NCBI GenBank assembly: GCA_030630395.1
Contig: DAOVNE010000024.1
Location: 1-11,162 of the forward strand
Reading direction: 5' to 3'
DNA: 11,162 nt
From: Candidatus Eiseniibacteriota bacterium
GTDB lineage: Bacteria; Joyebacterota; Joyebacteria; Joyebacterales; Joyebacteraceae
Shown: in pieces, positions 1-7,935 of the stretch
Layout: the number at the start of each line of letters is the position of its first letter
Numbering within the stretch: position 1 is the first letter of the stretch
The notes under the pieces: generated by a model
Told to the model about the DNA's origin: nothing
The model's database searches: none
What the model saw: the letters and a program-made list of their open reading frames with translations, nothing else
Made by a program: the position numbers and the translations under genes

Positions 1-2645
1 TCATCGAGACCATCCGCGCGGTGCTTGACATGGTCAAGGGCAAGCGCGACATGGACGACATCGATCATCTGGGCAACCGACGTGTGCGTTCCGTCGGTGA
101 GCTTCTTGAGAACCAGCTCTCCGCCGGTCTTTCTCGGATGGTGAGGGTGATCAAGGACAGAATGTCGACCGGTGACAGCAGCGAGTTCGATCTGGCGACG
201 CTCGTGAACTCCCGTCCGATATCGGCGGTCGTGCGTGCGTTCTTCGGCTCGAACCAGCTGTCGCAGTTCATGGAGCAGACGAATCCGCTTGCCGAGCTTA
301 CTCACAAGAGAAGGCTCTCGGCTCTCGGGCCGGGCGGTCTCACCAGAGAGCGCGCGGGCTTTGAGGTGCGTGACGTTCACTACAGTCATTACGGCCGTAT
401 GTGCCCAATCGAGACGCCGGAAGGTCCGAACATCGGGCTCATCAGTTCGCTCTCGACATACGGCAGGATCAACGAGTTCGGGTTCATCGAAACGCCTTAC
501 TACAAGGTCGAGAACGGCGTTGTGACGAGCAAGGTCGAGTACCTGACGGCCTCCGTCGAGGACAACCACATCATCTCCCAGGCGGGCGAGCAGCTGGACG
601 CCGATGGCAGGATCTCGGAGAAGTCACTGCTTGCACGGCACAGGGATGATTTCCCGACCGTGACGCGCGAGGAGATCGAGTTCATGGACGTCTCCCCGAA
701 GCAGCTCGTGTCGGCGGCGGCGGCATTGATCCCATTTCTCGAGCATGACGATGCCAACCGTGCACTCATGGGTTCGAACATGCAGCGCCAGGCCGTTCCG
801 CTTCTCAAGACGGAAGCGCCGCTCGTGGGCACGGGGATCGAGCATCGGGTCGCAGTCGACTCGGGTGCTGTGATCACGGCGAGGCATAGCGGTATCGTCG
901 AGTCAGTCTCGTCCGACCGCGTGACAGTGCGTCATTCCGACACGCTGGACGGCACCGAGGACGTGGATGTGTACACCCTCCGCAAGTTCCAGCGGACGAA
1001 CCAGAACACGTGCATCAACCAGCGGCCGTTCGTGACCACCGGCAGCCACGTGGAGAAGGGTGATGTCATCGCCGACGGTCCATCGACCAAGGACGGCGAA
1101 CTCGCGCTTGGCGCGAATCTCCTGGTCTCCTTCATGCCGTGGGAAGGCTACAACTTCGAGGATGCCATCCTTGTATCTGAGAGGATTCTCAAGAATGACC
1201 GGCTGACTTCGATCCACATCGAGGAGTTCGAATCACAGGTGCGGGAGACGAAGCGAGGGGTCGAGGAGTTCACACCTGAGATTCCCAATGTCAGCGAGGA
1301 ACGCCTGAAGAATCTCGACGAGAACGGTCTCGTCAGGGTGGGCGCGCGGGTCACGGCGAGCGACATCCTCATCGGCAAGGTCACTCCCAAGGGTGAGACC
1401 GAGCTGACGCCGGAAGAGAACCTGCTCAGGGCCATCTTCGGTGACAGGGCGGGTGATGTCCGGGACACGTCTCTGAAGGCGCCTCCCGGAATGAACGGCA
1501 TCGTCATCGACACGAAGCTCTTCTCTCGCAGGGCTCGCGATGAGCGCAGCAAGAAGGTGATGCAGAAGGAGATCGACAAGATCCGGAGTGAATCCCGGAC
1601 AGCCATGAAGCGTCTCCGGCGTGAGCGGGACCGGAGGATCTTCGGTCTCGTCGAGGGGCTTCGTACGAAGTCGCTCAGGAACCAGCGCACAAATGAGCTC
1701 GTGATCCGTGCCGGTCGCAAGATCAACGAGGAAGTCATGGGACTCCTCGACATGGATGCACTCGACTGCTCGGACGGCGTGGTCCAGGACGAGAAGATCA
1801 ATGAGAAGGTCGCGGGGCTTCACGAAGAGTACACGATCAAGATGGAGATGATCGAGCCCGCGCGCGACCGGAAGATAGATAAGGTGAAGTTGGGAGAGGA
1901 TCTGCCCAGGGGCGTTGTGAAGCTCGCAAAGGTCTACGTTGCCGTCAAGCGCAAGCTCTCGGTCGGTGACAAGATGGCGGGTCGTCACGGCAACAAGGGT
2001 GTCGTCGCGAGGATAATGGCAGAAGAGGACATGCCGTATCTTCCCGATGGAACGCCCGTCGATATCGTCCTGAATCCTCTCGGAGTTCCGTCCCGTATGA
2101 ACCTGGGACAGATACTCGAGACGCATCTGGGTTGGGCCGCGGAGAAGCTCGGATACCACGCGGCCACGCCGGTCTTCAACGGCGCCACCATCAAGACGAT
2201 CAAGGGAGAACTCGCGAAAGCCAGTCTCCCTGAGTCTGGGAAGACGATTCTCTACGATGGACGAACGGGAGAGCCTTTCGAGAACGAGGTTACCGTCGGG
2301 TTCATCTACACGCTGAAGTTGCTGCATCTCGTGGACGACAAGATCCACGCTCGGTCGATAGGTCCGTACTCGCTCGTGACCCAGCAGCCGCTGGGTGGCA
2401 AGGCGCAGTTCGGCGGCCAGCGGTTTGGTGAGATGGAGGTGTGGGCTCTTGAGGCATACGGAGCTTCGCATACACTGCAGGAACTCTTGACCGTCAAGTC
2501 AGATGATGTCATCGGGCGGTCGAAGACGTACGAGGCGATAGTCAAGGGACAGGATCCGCCGAAGCCGGGCACGCCTGCTTCGTTCGATGTCCTGATCCGG
2601 GAGCTGCAGAGCCTTGGCTTGGACGTCAGGCTTGTCAGAGACTAG
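1..2645 (+). CDS. rpoB: RNA polymerase beta subunit, 3' part (5' end outside window)
   Basis: Beta subunit of RNA polymerase; with beta' it forms the active-site cleft and the rifampicin pocket. The frame is open from base 3 (first full codon) to TAG at 2643-2645, giving 880 residues. By comparison with E. coli beta (1342 aa) roughly the first 430 residues lie upstream. Visible in order: the IDHLGNRR fork region (bases 60-83), the rifampicin region with [10 protein letters not shown] and [14 protein letters not shown] (about 258-341), [31 protein letters not shown], a charged coiled insertion of about 120 residues (about 1530-1890), the catalytic pair of lysines at 1947-1949 and 1971-1973 in [12 protein letters not shown], and the C-terminal [18 protein letters not shown] clamp segment. 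The insertion matches the E. coli betaSI2 position, a Gram-negative trait. No frameshift is seen. The Asp516-equivalent is Glu. rpoC follows after 26 bp, so co-transcription is near certain. Confidence 0.98.
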   Translation, partial: IETIRAVLDMVKGKRDMDDIDHLGNRRVRSVGELLENQLSAGLSRMVRVIKDRMSTGDSSEFDLATLVNSRPISAVVRAFFGSNQLSQFMEQTNPLAELTHKRRLSALGPGGLTRERAGFEVRDVHYSHYGRMCPIETPEGPNIGLISSLSTYGRINEFGFIETPYYKVENGVVTSKVEYLTASVEDNHIISQAGEQLDADGRISEKSLLARHRDDFPTVTREEIEFMDVSPKQLVSAAAALIPFLEHDDANRALMGSNMQRQAVPLLKTEAPLVGTGIEHRVAVDSGAVITARHSGIVESVSSDRVTVRHSDTLDGTEDVDVYTLRKFQRTNQNTCINQRPFVTTGSHVEKGDVIADGPSTKDGELALGANLLVSFMPWEGYNFEDAILVSERILKNDRLTSIHIEEFESQVRETKRGVEEFTPEIPNVSEERLKNLDENGLVRVGARVTASDILIGKVTPKGETELTPEENLLRAIFGDRAGDVRDTSLKAPPGMNGIVIDTKLFSRRARDERSKKVMQKEIDKIRSESRTAMKRLRRERDRRIFGLVEGLRTKSLRNQRTNELVIRAGRKINEEVMGLLDMDALDCSDGVVQDEKINEKVAGLHEEYTIKMEMIEPARDRKIDKVKLGEDLPRGVVKLAKVYVAVKRKLSVGDKMAGRHGNKGVVARIMAEEDMPYLPDGTPVDIVLNPLGVPSRMNLGQILETHLGWAAEKLGYHAATPVFNGATIKTIKGELAKASLPESGKTILYDGRTGEPFENEVTVGFIYTLKLLHLVDDKIHARSIGPYSLVTQQPLGGKAQFGGQRFGEMEVWALEAYGASHTLQELLTVKSDDVIGRSKTYEAIVKGQDPPKPGTPASFDVLIRELQSLGLDVRLVRD

Positions 2646-2655
2646 GGGCCACGGC

Positions 2656-2671
2656 CTGGAGGGTAGTTTTC
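2656..2671 (+). promoter_or_regulatory. Ribosome binding site and short spacer for rpoC
   Basis: CTGGAGGG at 2656-2663 contains GGAGG (2658-2662), nine bases before the GTG at 2672. It supports GTG as the rpoC start. The whole rpoB-rpoC gap is 26 bp with no room for a promoter. Confidence 0.75.
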
Positions 2672-5600
2672 GTGTATTTCGGCATCTTTGATGAGAACAA
2701 AGAGCCACAGGACTTCTCGGCAATAAGCATCCAGCTCGCGTCGCCCGAAGCGATACGGAGTTGGTCTCACGGCGAGGTAGTTCTTCCTGAGACCATCAAC
2801 TACCGTTCGTTCAAGCCGGAGAAGGGTGGGCTCTTCTGTGAGCGTATTTTCGGTCCGGTCAAGGACTGGGAGTGCAATTGCGGCAAGTATCGCCGGATTC
2901 GCTATCGCGGCATGATCTGCGAGAACTGCGGTGTGGAGGTTACACAGTCGAAGGTCAGGCGTGAGCGGCTCGGACACATAGAGCTGGCCGTGCCGGTGGC
3001 TCATGTCTGGTTCTTCAGAGGGAACCCGAACATCGTCGGAAGACTCCTGGACATGAAGCGCCGCGATCTCGAGAGGGTCCTATACTACGAGTCCTACGTC
3101 GTGCTCGATCCGGGTACAACCGATCTCGTAGAAGGCGAGCTTCTCTCCGGTGAAGGCATGGCCGTGTATGCCGCCAATCCGGATTCCGGACTGAGAGCTC
3201 AGATGGGCGCCGGGGCGATCCAGGAGCTCATGCAGAAGATCGACGTGGACACCACCTACGCCGAGCTCAGGATCCTCGTGCGTGACGAGGATGCGACCAG
3301 ACAGGCAAGGAAGACGGCCCTCAAGAGGCTGCAGGTCTTCGACGCGTTCCGCGGTTCCGGTAGCGAGCCTCTCTGGACGATCATGGACACCATTCCCGTT
3401 CTTCCACCGGACCTGAGACCTCTGGTCCCTCTGGAGGGTGGACGGTTTGCGACATCGGACCTGAACGATCTCTATCGTCGGGTCATCTACAGGAACAACA
3501 GGCTCAAGAGCCTTCTCAGGATCAAGGCGCCGGAGATCATCCTCCGGAATGAGAAGCGAATGCTCCAGCAGGCTGTTGACGCGCTGTTTGACAACGGAAG
3601 AGGGTCGCGCGCAGTGCGCGGCCGAGGAAGACGTATCCTGAAGTCGCTCTCGCATCTTCTCAAGGGCAAGAAGGGACGCTTCCGCCAGAATCTGTTGGGT
3701 AAGCGGGTCGACTACTCGGGCCGCTCAGTGATCGTCGTGGGTCCGGAACTCAAGCTTCACCAGTGCGGTATTCCGAAGACCATGGCGCTCGAGCTCTTCA
3801 GTCCATTCATCGTCAGAAGGCTGCAGGAGCTGGATCACGCTCAGACCGTAAAGGCGGCGAAGAACCTGATCGAGCGCAAGAGCCCGGAGGTCTGGGATGC
3901 GCTCGAGGACGTGATCACTGATCACCCGGTCTTCCTGAACCGCGCACCGACGCTTCACCGGCTGGGTATCCAGGCGTTCGAGCCCATCCTGGTTGAGGGC
4001 AAGGCGATCCGCATCCATCCGCTCGTCTGCGCGGCGTTCAACGCCGACTTCGATGGCGACCAGATGGCCGTGCACGTTCCGCTCTCGTTCGAAGCGCAGA
4101 TAGAGAACCGCATCCTGATGATGTCCGTGAACAACATCCTGCTGCCGGCCGACGGAAAGCCGGTCGCCACACCGTCGCAGGACATCGTTCTGGGCTGCTA
4201 CTATCTGACGAAGGCCCGTGCGGAGGAGCCCGACGAGAAGAAGATGCATTCCTTCGGCGGTCCGGACGAGATGGTGTTCGCGCTCGACAACGGGATCGTG
4301 GACCTGCATGAGTGGGTTCGGATCAGGGTGGACGGTCGCACCAGGATCACCACCCCCGGGCGCGTCCTCTTCAATGAGGTGTTCCCGGCGGAGTTCAACT
4401 TCGTCAACGCGCTCATGAGCAACAAGTCTCTCCGTGAACTGGTAGGCAAGTGTCACCGCGACTTCGGCCAGGCCGCGACTGCCGAGATCCTGGACAGACT
4501 CAAGCAGATCGGCTTCCACTACGCCACGATCGGCGGAATCACGATCGGTGTCGACGACGTCATCGTGCCGGAGCAGAAGCAGGAGATCCTGGCAGCCACG
4601 CAGAAGGAAGTCGACAAGGTCAGCAAGCACTACGACAACGGCGTCATCACCGACACCGAGCGCTACAACCGTGTCGTCGATGCCTGGACACACGCAGCCA
4701 GTGACATTGCAGATGCGATGTCCGATGCACTCATGGCAGCAGACGGTGGATTCAACCCGATTCATATGATGGCCGACTCCGGCGCACGAGGTTCCAAGGA
4801 CCAGATTCGCCAGCTGGCCGGTATGCGAGGTCTCATGGCGAAGCCGGCGAAGAAGCTGACGGGTCAGATGGGTGAGATCATCGAATCACCGATCAGATCG
4901 AACTTCATCGAGGGGCTGACGGCGCTCGAGTACTTCATCTCGACACACGGTGCGAGGAAGGGCCTCGCCGACACGGCGCTCAAGACGGCTGACGCCGGCT
5001 ACCTCACACGTCGTCTCGTGGACGTGTCTCAGGAGATCGTGATCTCCGAGATCGATTGCGGAACCAGTCGCGGGACCCTGACCAAGGCGCTCATAGAGGC
5101 CGGCAAGGTAGTGGAGCCGCTCTTCGAGCGAGTGCTGGGCAGAGTGGCTGCTGAGCCGGTGAAGGATCCGACGACCGGCCAGATCATCGTGAAGCGAAAC
5201 CAGCTCATCGACGAGGAGACGACCGACAAGATCCGGAACGCCAACGTTGAAGAGGTGGTCATCCGTTCAGTGCTGACGTGCGAGGCAGGACACGGCATCT
5301 GCATCAGTTGCTACGGTCGAAACCTTGCGACCGGCCGAATGGTGGAGATAGGTGAGGTTGTCGGCATCGTCGCAGCGCAGTCAATCGGAGAGCCTGGAAC
5401 GCAGCTCACACTCAGGACGTTCCACATCGGTGGGACATCGGGCCGCATCGCTGAGGTATCGAAGCGCGTCGCAAGTGCGTCGGGCACGATTCAGTTCGGT
5501 TTCAAGAAGGAGAACGCTCTTCGTGTCGATGGGGAAGGCAACCACATCGTCATCGGCAGGAGCGCCAGACTGATCAAGGACGGTGATGACGGTCGCGAGC

Positions 5601-6811
5601 GGGCCTACAACATTCCTTACGGCGCCAACCTGCGCGTGACGGATGGGGAACATGTTGAAGAGGGCCACATCCTCTTCGAGTGGGATCCGTACAACGATCC
5701 GATCATCGCCAGAATGGGCGGCATAGTCCGCTTCGATGAGATCGAGCCCGGCCGCACAATGGAGCGGGTCGCCGACGAGTCGACCGGCCATCGAGAGAGG
5801 GTGATCGTAGAGGATGGCGAGAAGGAACTGCATCCCTCGATCATCATTGAGTCGAAGTCCGGCAAGTCACAAGACAGGTATATTCTGCCGACCGGGGCGC
5901 GGGTAATGGTCAAGGACGGAGATGACATCAAGCCCGGGACGATGCTCGGCAAGATCCAGCGGGAGTTCGGTAAGACGCGCGATATCACGGGCGGGCTGCC
6001 TCGAGTTGAGGAACTCTTCGAGGCGCGGCCTCCCAAGAGTCCTGCGACGATCACAGAGATCGACGGCGTCGTGAGATTCGGCGATGTCAAGAAGGGACTT
6101 AGAGACATCATCGTCACGGGTGATCAGGGAGACGAGAAGGTCTACCGCCTGCCCCACGGTACGCATCTCAGAGTGCACGACGGGGAAGCGGTGGAGGCCG
6201 GTGACAGGCTCTCAGAGGGCCCGGTCAATCCGCACGATATCCTCGCCATCAAGGGCGAGAAGGCCGTCCAGGAGTATCTTCTCAATGAGATCCAGGAGGT
6301 CTATCGTCTGCAGGGCGTCAGGATCAACGACAAGCACATCGAGATGATCGTGCGCCAGATGCTGAAGCGGGTGAGGGTGCTCGAGCCGGGCGATACGAAG
6401 TTCCTCGAGGGAGACGTCGTGCAGCGGGTCGACTTCGAGCGTGAGAACCGTGGGATCGCCGACGAGAACAAGGGTAAGAAGAAGAGCGAGAAGAAGTCGC
6501 CCGCCACTCACGAGGCGCTTCTCCTGGGCATCACAAAGGCGGCATTGACGACCGAGAGTTTCATCTCGGCCGCGTCGTTCCAGGAGACGACACGAGTGCT
6601 CATGATGGCCGCGACTCGCGGCGACAGAGACGAACTCGTTGGTCTCAAGGAGAACGTGATCATCGGGAGACGCATCCCGGCTGGCACCGGATTGGATATT
6701 TATTCACGTGTCAGGATCACGAAGCCGGGCTTGCCGGCCCCAAAGGTCATTGAGCGGCCCGAGGAGGTCGTGGAAGACGCGGTGGGCACGCTCACGTCAG
6801 CATCGAAGTAA
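2672..6811 (+). CDS. rpoC: RNA polymerase beta' subunit
   Basis: Largest RNA polymerase subunit, carrying the catalytic Mg2+ site. It has 1379 residues (E. coli 1407), a GTG start with good SD, and a TAA stop. In order: N-terminal zinc site Cys68, Cys70, Cys83, Cys86; the [16 protein letters not shown] switch/lid region; NADFDGD at residues 457-463 (base 4040), holding the three catalytic aspartates; bridge helix [20 protein letters not shown] followed by an extra AKKLTGQMG stretch (residues 726-734); second zinc site Cys796, Cys870, Cys877, Cys880; trigger loop with [11 protein letters not shown] (His918); an SI3-type insertion of about 180 residues (about 925-1105) inside the trigger loop; [12 protein letters not shown] from residue 1110; a lysine-rich linker near 1267-1275; and the C-terminal [20 protein letters not shown] segment. 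All catalytic and metal residues are intact. SI3 places the organism among Gram-negative-type lineages. It is followed by rpsL after 60 bp with no terminator. Confidence 0.99.
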   Translation: MYFGIFDENKEPQDFSAISIQLASPEAIRSWSHGEVVLPETINYRSFKPEKGGLFCERIFGPVKDWECNCGKYRRIRYRGMICENCGVEVTQSKVRRERLGHIELAVPVAHVWFFRGNPNIVGRLLDMKRRDLERVLYYESYVVLDPGTTDLVEGELLSGEGMAVYAANPDSGLRAQMGAGAIQELMQKIDVDTTYAELRILVRDEDATRQARKTALKRLQVFDAFRGSGSEPLWTIMDTIPVLPPDLRPLVPLEGGRFATSDLNDLYRRVIYRNNRLKSLLRIKAPEIILRNEKRMLQQAVDALFDNGRGSRAVRGRGRRILKSLSHLLKGKKGRFRQNLLGKRVDYSGRSVIVVGPELKLHQCGIPKTMALELFSPFIVRRLQELDHAQTVKAAKNLIERKSPEVWDALEDVITDHPVFLNRAPTLHRLGIQAFEPILVEGKAIRIHPLVCAAFNADFDGDQMAVHVPLSFEAQIENRILMMSVNNILLPADGKPVATPSQDIVLGCYYLTKARAEEPDEKKMHSFGGPDEMVFALDNGIVDLHEWVRIRVDGRTRITTPGRVLFNEVFPAEFNFVNALMSNKSLRELVGKCHRDFGQAATAEILDRLKQIGFHYATIGGITIGVDDVIVPEQKQEILAATQKEVDKVSKHYDNGVITDTERYNRVVDAWTHAASDIADAMSDALMAADGGFNPIHMMADSGARGSKDQIRQLAGMRGLMAKPAKKLTGQMGEIIESPIRSNFIEGLTALEYFISTHGARKGLADTALKTADAGYLTRRLVDVSQEIVISEIDCGTSRGTLTKALIEAGKVVEPLFERVLGRVAAEPVKDPTTGQIIVKRNQLIDEETTDKIRNANVEEVVIRSVLTCEAGHGICISCYGRNLATGRMVEIGEVVGIVAAQSIGEPGTQLTLRTFHIGGTSGRIAEVSKRVASASGTIQFGFKKENALRVDGEGNHIVIGRSARLIKDGDDGRERAYNIPYGANLRVTDGEHVEEGHILFEWDPYNDPIIARMGGIVRFDEIEPGRTMERVADESTGHRERVIVEDGEKELHPSIIIESKSGKSQDRYILPTGARVMVKDGDDIKPGTMLGKIQREFGKTRDITGGLPRVEELFEARPPKSPATITEIDGVVRFGDVKKGLRDIIVTGDQGDEKVYRLPHGTHLRVHDGEAVEAGDRLSEGPVNPHDILAIKGEKAVQEYLLNEIQEVYRLQGVRINDKHIEMIVRQMLKRVRVLEPGDTKFLEGDVVQRVDFERENRGIADENKGKKKSEKKSPATHEALLLGITKAALTTESFISAASFQETTRVLMMAATRGDRDELVGLKENVIIGRRIPAGTGLDIYSRVRITKPGLPAPKVIERPEEVVEDAVGTLTSASK

Positions 6812-6856
6812 GCAACAGGAAGTCGACCGGTTTCAGAGTGCGGTAAGCGGAGTTAT

Positions 6857-6874
6857 TGAGGAGGAATTGGATTG
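6857..6874 (+). promoter_or_regulatory. Ribosome binding site fixing the TTG start of rpsL
   Basis: GAGGAGG at 6858-6864 is a near-perfect Shine-Dalgarno sequence, seven bases before TTG at 6872. An in-frame TGA at 6857-6859 closes the frame upstream. The codons after it are GGA GGA ATT GGA TTG, so no ATG or GTG is available and TTG is effectively forced. It gives the expected S12 N-terminus [11 protein letters not shown]. Confidence 0.85.
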
Positions 6875-7243
6875 CCTACGATCAGCCAGCTCGTCAGGAA
6901 GGGCCGAAAGCCAAGGGCGAAGAAGAAGCCCGCGCGGGCGCTCGAAGGTCACCCGCAGAGGCGAGGCATCTGTACCAGGGTCTATACGACGACACCCAAG
7001 AAGCCGAACTCCGCCCTGCGAAAAGTGGCGAGGGTGAGACTCATGAAGGGTGACTCCGTCACGGCCTACATACCCGGCGAGGGTCACAACCTGCAGGAGC
7101 ACTCGGTCGTCCTCATCAGAGGCGGCAGGGTGAAGGATCTTCCGGGTGTGCGCTATCACGTCATCCGTGGTCCGCTGGACGCGATGGGTGTTGAGGGGCG
7201 GAAGGTGTCCCGGTCCAAGTACGGAACGAAGCGCCCCAAGTAG
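6872..7243 (+). CDS. rpsL: 30S ribosomal protein S12
   Basis: S12 sits at the decoding centre of the small subunit and shapes codon-anticodon proofreading. It is 123 residues against 124 in E. coli, and aligns end to end. The family core [17 protein letters not shown] spans residues 36-52, and [18 protein letters not shown] with [10 protein letters not shown] follows at 69-96. Lys43 and Lys88, where streptomycin-resistance substitutions arise (Lys42/Lys87 without the initiator Met), are the susceptible-type residues. Asp89, methylthiolated in many bacteria, is present. The N-terminal extension is rich in Lys/Arg, as expected for rRNA binding. At position 27, often Cys or Ser, this protein has His (GHPQRRGIC). 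The start is TTG. It is the first gene of the str-type block, 59 bp before rpsG. Confidence 0.99.
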   Translation: MPTISQLVRKGRKPRAKKKPARALEGHPQRRGICTRVYTTTPKKPNSALRKVARVRLMKGDSVTAYIPGEGHNLQEHSVVLIRGGRVKDLPGVRYHVIRGPLDAMGVEGRKVSRSKYGTKRPK

Positions 7244-7244
7244 A

Positions 7245-7272
7245 GATACCTTCAGCAGGATTGGAAGGTGTC
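7245..7272 (+). promoter_or_regulatory. 9-bp hairpin in the rpsL-rpsG spacer, candidate S7 control element
   Basis: GATACCTTC (7245-7253) pairs with GAAGGTGTC (7264-7272): nine pairs with one T-G wobble and a 10-base loop. No T tract follows, so it is not a typical intrinsic terminator. In E. coli, S7 represses its own operon by binding the rpsL-rpsG intercistronic RNA. This hairpin is in the same place, but its sequence cannot be matched to that site by eye. The 5' arm can also pair with the rpsG SD. Pairing is seen; function is inferred. Confidence 0.5.
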
Positions 7273-7283
7273 GCAGAGAATTA

Positions 7284-7302
7284 GGCGGAGGTAGAACCGA
7301 AG
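7284..7302 (+). promoter_or_regulatory. Ribosome binding site of rpsG
   Basis: GGAGGT at 7287-7292 lies ten bases before ATG 7303, slightly long but within normal spacing. It is complementary to ACCTTC (7248-7253) with one wobble, so it could be masked by an alternative fold of the spacer. Confidence 0.75.
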
Positions 7303-7773
7303 ATGCCAAGAAGGCGCGAGGTTCCGAAAAGACTAAGGGAACCCGATCCGAGATTTGACAGCGCGCTCGTGACTCGCTTCATCAACTGTCTGATGAAGGG
7401 CGGAAAGCGGAGCACGTCCGAGAGGATTCTCTACGACGCGATGGATATCATCGCTGAGAGGACCAAGGAGGATCCGGTCATGGTCTTCGACAAGGCCATC
7501 AGCAACGTCAAGCCGATGCTGGAGGTCAAGTCGAGGCGGGTCGGTGGAAGTACGTATCAGGTGCCTATCGAGGTGCGGCCTGAGAGGCGGACGGCATTGG
7601 CCCTTCGCTGGATCATAGGCTTCGCCAAGGCTCGTTCCGAGCACACGATGTCCGAGAAGCTCGCAGGCGAGCTGGTCGCCGCGTACAAGAAGGAAGGCGC
7701 ATCGGTCAAGAAGCGCGACGATACGCACAGGATGGCCGAGGCTAACAAGGCGCTGGCGCATTACAGGTGGTAG
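7303..7773 (+). CDS. rpsG: 30S ribosomal protein S7
   Basis: S7 is the primary binder that nucleates assembly of the 16S 3' domain (30S head) and lies near the E-site tRNA. It is 156 residues, the standard bacterial length (some E. coli strains carry a longer C-terminus). Family segments are clear: basic N-terminus [30 protein letters not shown] (26-45), the beta-hairpin region [19 protein letters not shown] (75-93), [30 protein letters not shown] (95-124) and the C-terminal [21 protein letters not shown] end (136-156). The ATG start has a good SD. In E. coli S7 is the translational repressor of this operon. The hairpin upstream of this gene makes a similar feedback plausible here but is not proof. 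The next gene is unusually far away (162 bp). Confidence 0.99.
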   Translation: MPRRREVPKRLREPDPRFDSALVTRFINCLMKGGKRSTSERILYDAMDIIAERTKEDPVMVFDKAISNVKPMLEVKSRRVGGSTYQVPIEVRPERRTALALRWIIGFAKARSEHTMSEKLAGELVAAYKKEGASVKKRDDTHRMAEANKALAHYRW

Positions 7774-7887
7774 GCGCGAGGCTCTGTCTCGAGCGGACCG
7801 GATCCGTCCAGATGATGGGGAAGAGATGTGAGTGAGTGTGTTGATCGGAGTCCGGTTGTTGTTCAGCAGTCGATAGACAACTGTATG

Positions 7888-7917
7888 TGGGCCGGCGTCC
7901 ACGGGCGCTCGGTCCCA
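7888..7917 (+). promoter_or_regulatory. Bulged hairpin in the rpsG-fusA spacer
   Basis: The 162-bp gap 7774-7935 is the longest in the window. Bases 7888-7897 pair with 7906-7917: TGGG with CCCA, CCG with CGG, and GCG with CGC. Single-base bulges fall at T7909 and T7913, and the loop is eight bases (7898-7905). It ends ten bases before the SD-like AGGA of fusA (7927-7930). It has no following T tract, so it is not an obvious terminator. A role in fusA translation or RNA processing is possible but inferred. I found no convincing promoter hexamers in the gap. Confidence 0.4.
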
Positions 7918-7923
7918 AGAATC

Positions 7924-7935
7924 GGTAGGAAGATA
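7924..7935 (+). promoter_or_regulatory. Ribosome binding site deciding the fusA start
   Basis: AGGA at 7927-7930 (in GGTAGGAAG) stands five bases before ATG 7936. The frame is open further up to a GTG at 7828, but that start would add 36 residues with no EF-G counterpart. ATG 7936 gives the family-typical short N-terminus before [13 protein letters not shown], so it is preferred. Confidence 0.7.

Noticed and set aside
1233..2471. Long minus-strand open frame (412 codons) opposite rpoB
   Set aside because: It is codon-aligned with rpoB, so it exists only because rpoB avoids TTA, CTA and TCA codons there. It shows no recognisable protein family.
3725..4765. Minus-strand open frame (346 codons) opposite rpoC
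   Set aside because: It is codon-aligned with rpoC and arises from the same codon bias. It covers the invariant catalytic region of beta', whose conservation fixes the sequence.
5447..5990. Segment of rpoC after the trigger loop that looked at first like a foreign insertion or gene fusion
   Set aside because: It aligns with the SI3 insertion of Gram-negative beta' subunits (for example the [15 protein letters not shown] and [16 protein letters not shown] stretches) and is a normal part of the protein.
7812..7835. Seven-codon leader-peptide frame (ATG ATG GGG AAG AGA TGT GAG TGA) before fusA
   Set aside because: There is no SD in front of it and no attenuator or codon-run logic. It is likely chance.
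7859..7887. Possible promoter (TTGTTC, 17 bp, TGTATG) before fusA
   Set aside because: The -10 element matches at three of six positions, and the sequence is as easily explained by chance.
7828..7935. N-terminal extension of EF-G from GTG 7828
   Set aside because: The 36 extra residues have no counterpart in EF-G, and ATG 7936 has its own SD. The extension is kept only as an alternative in the spacer finding.
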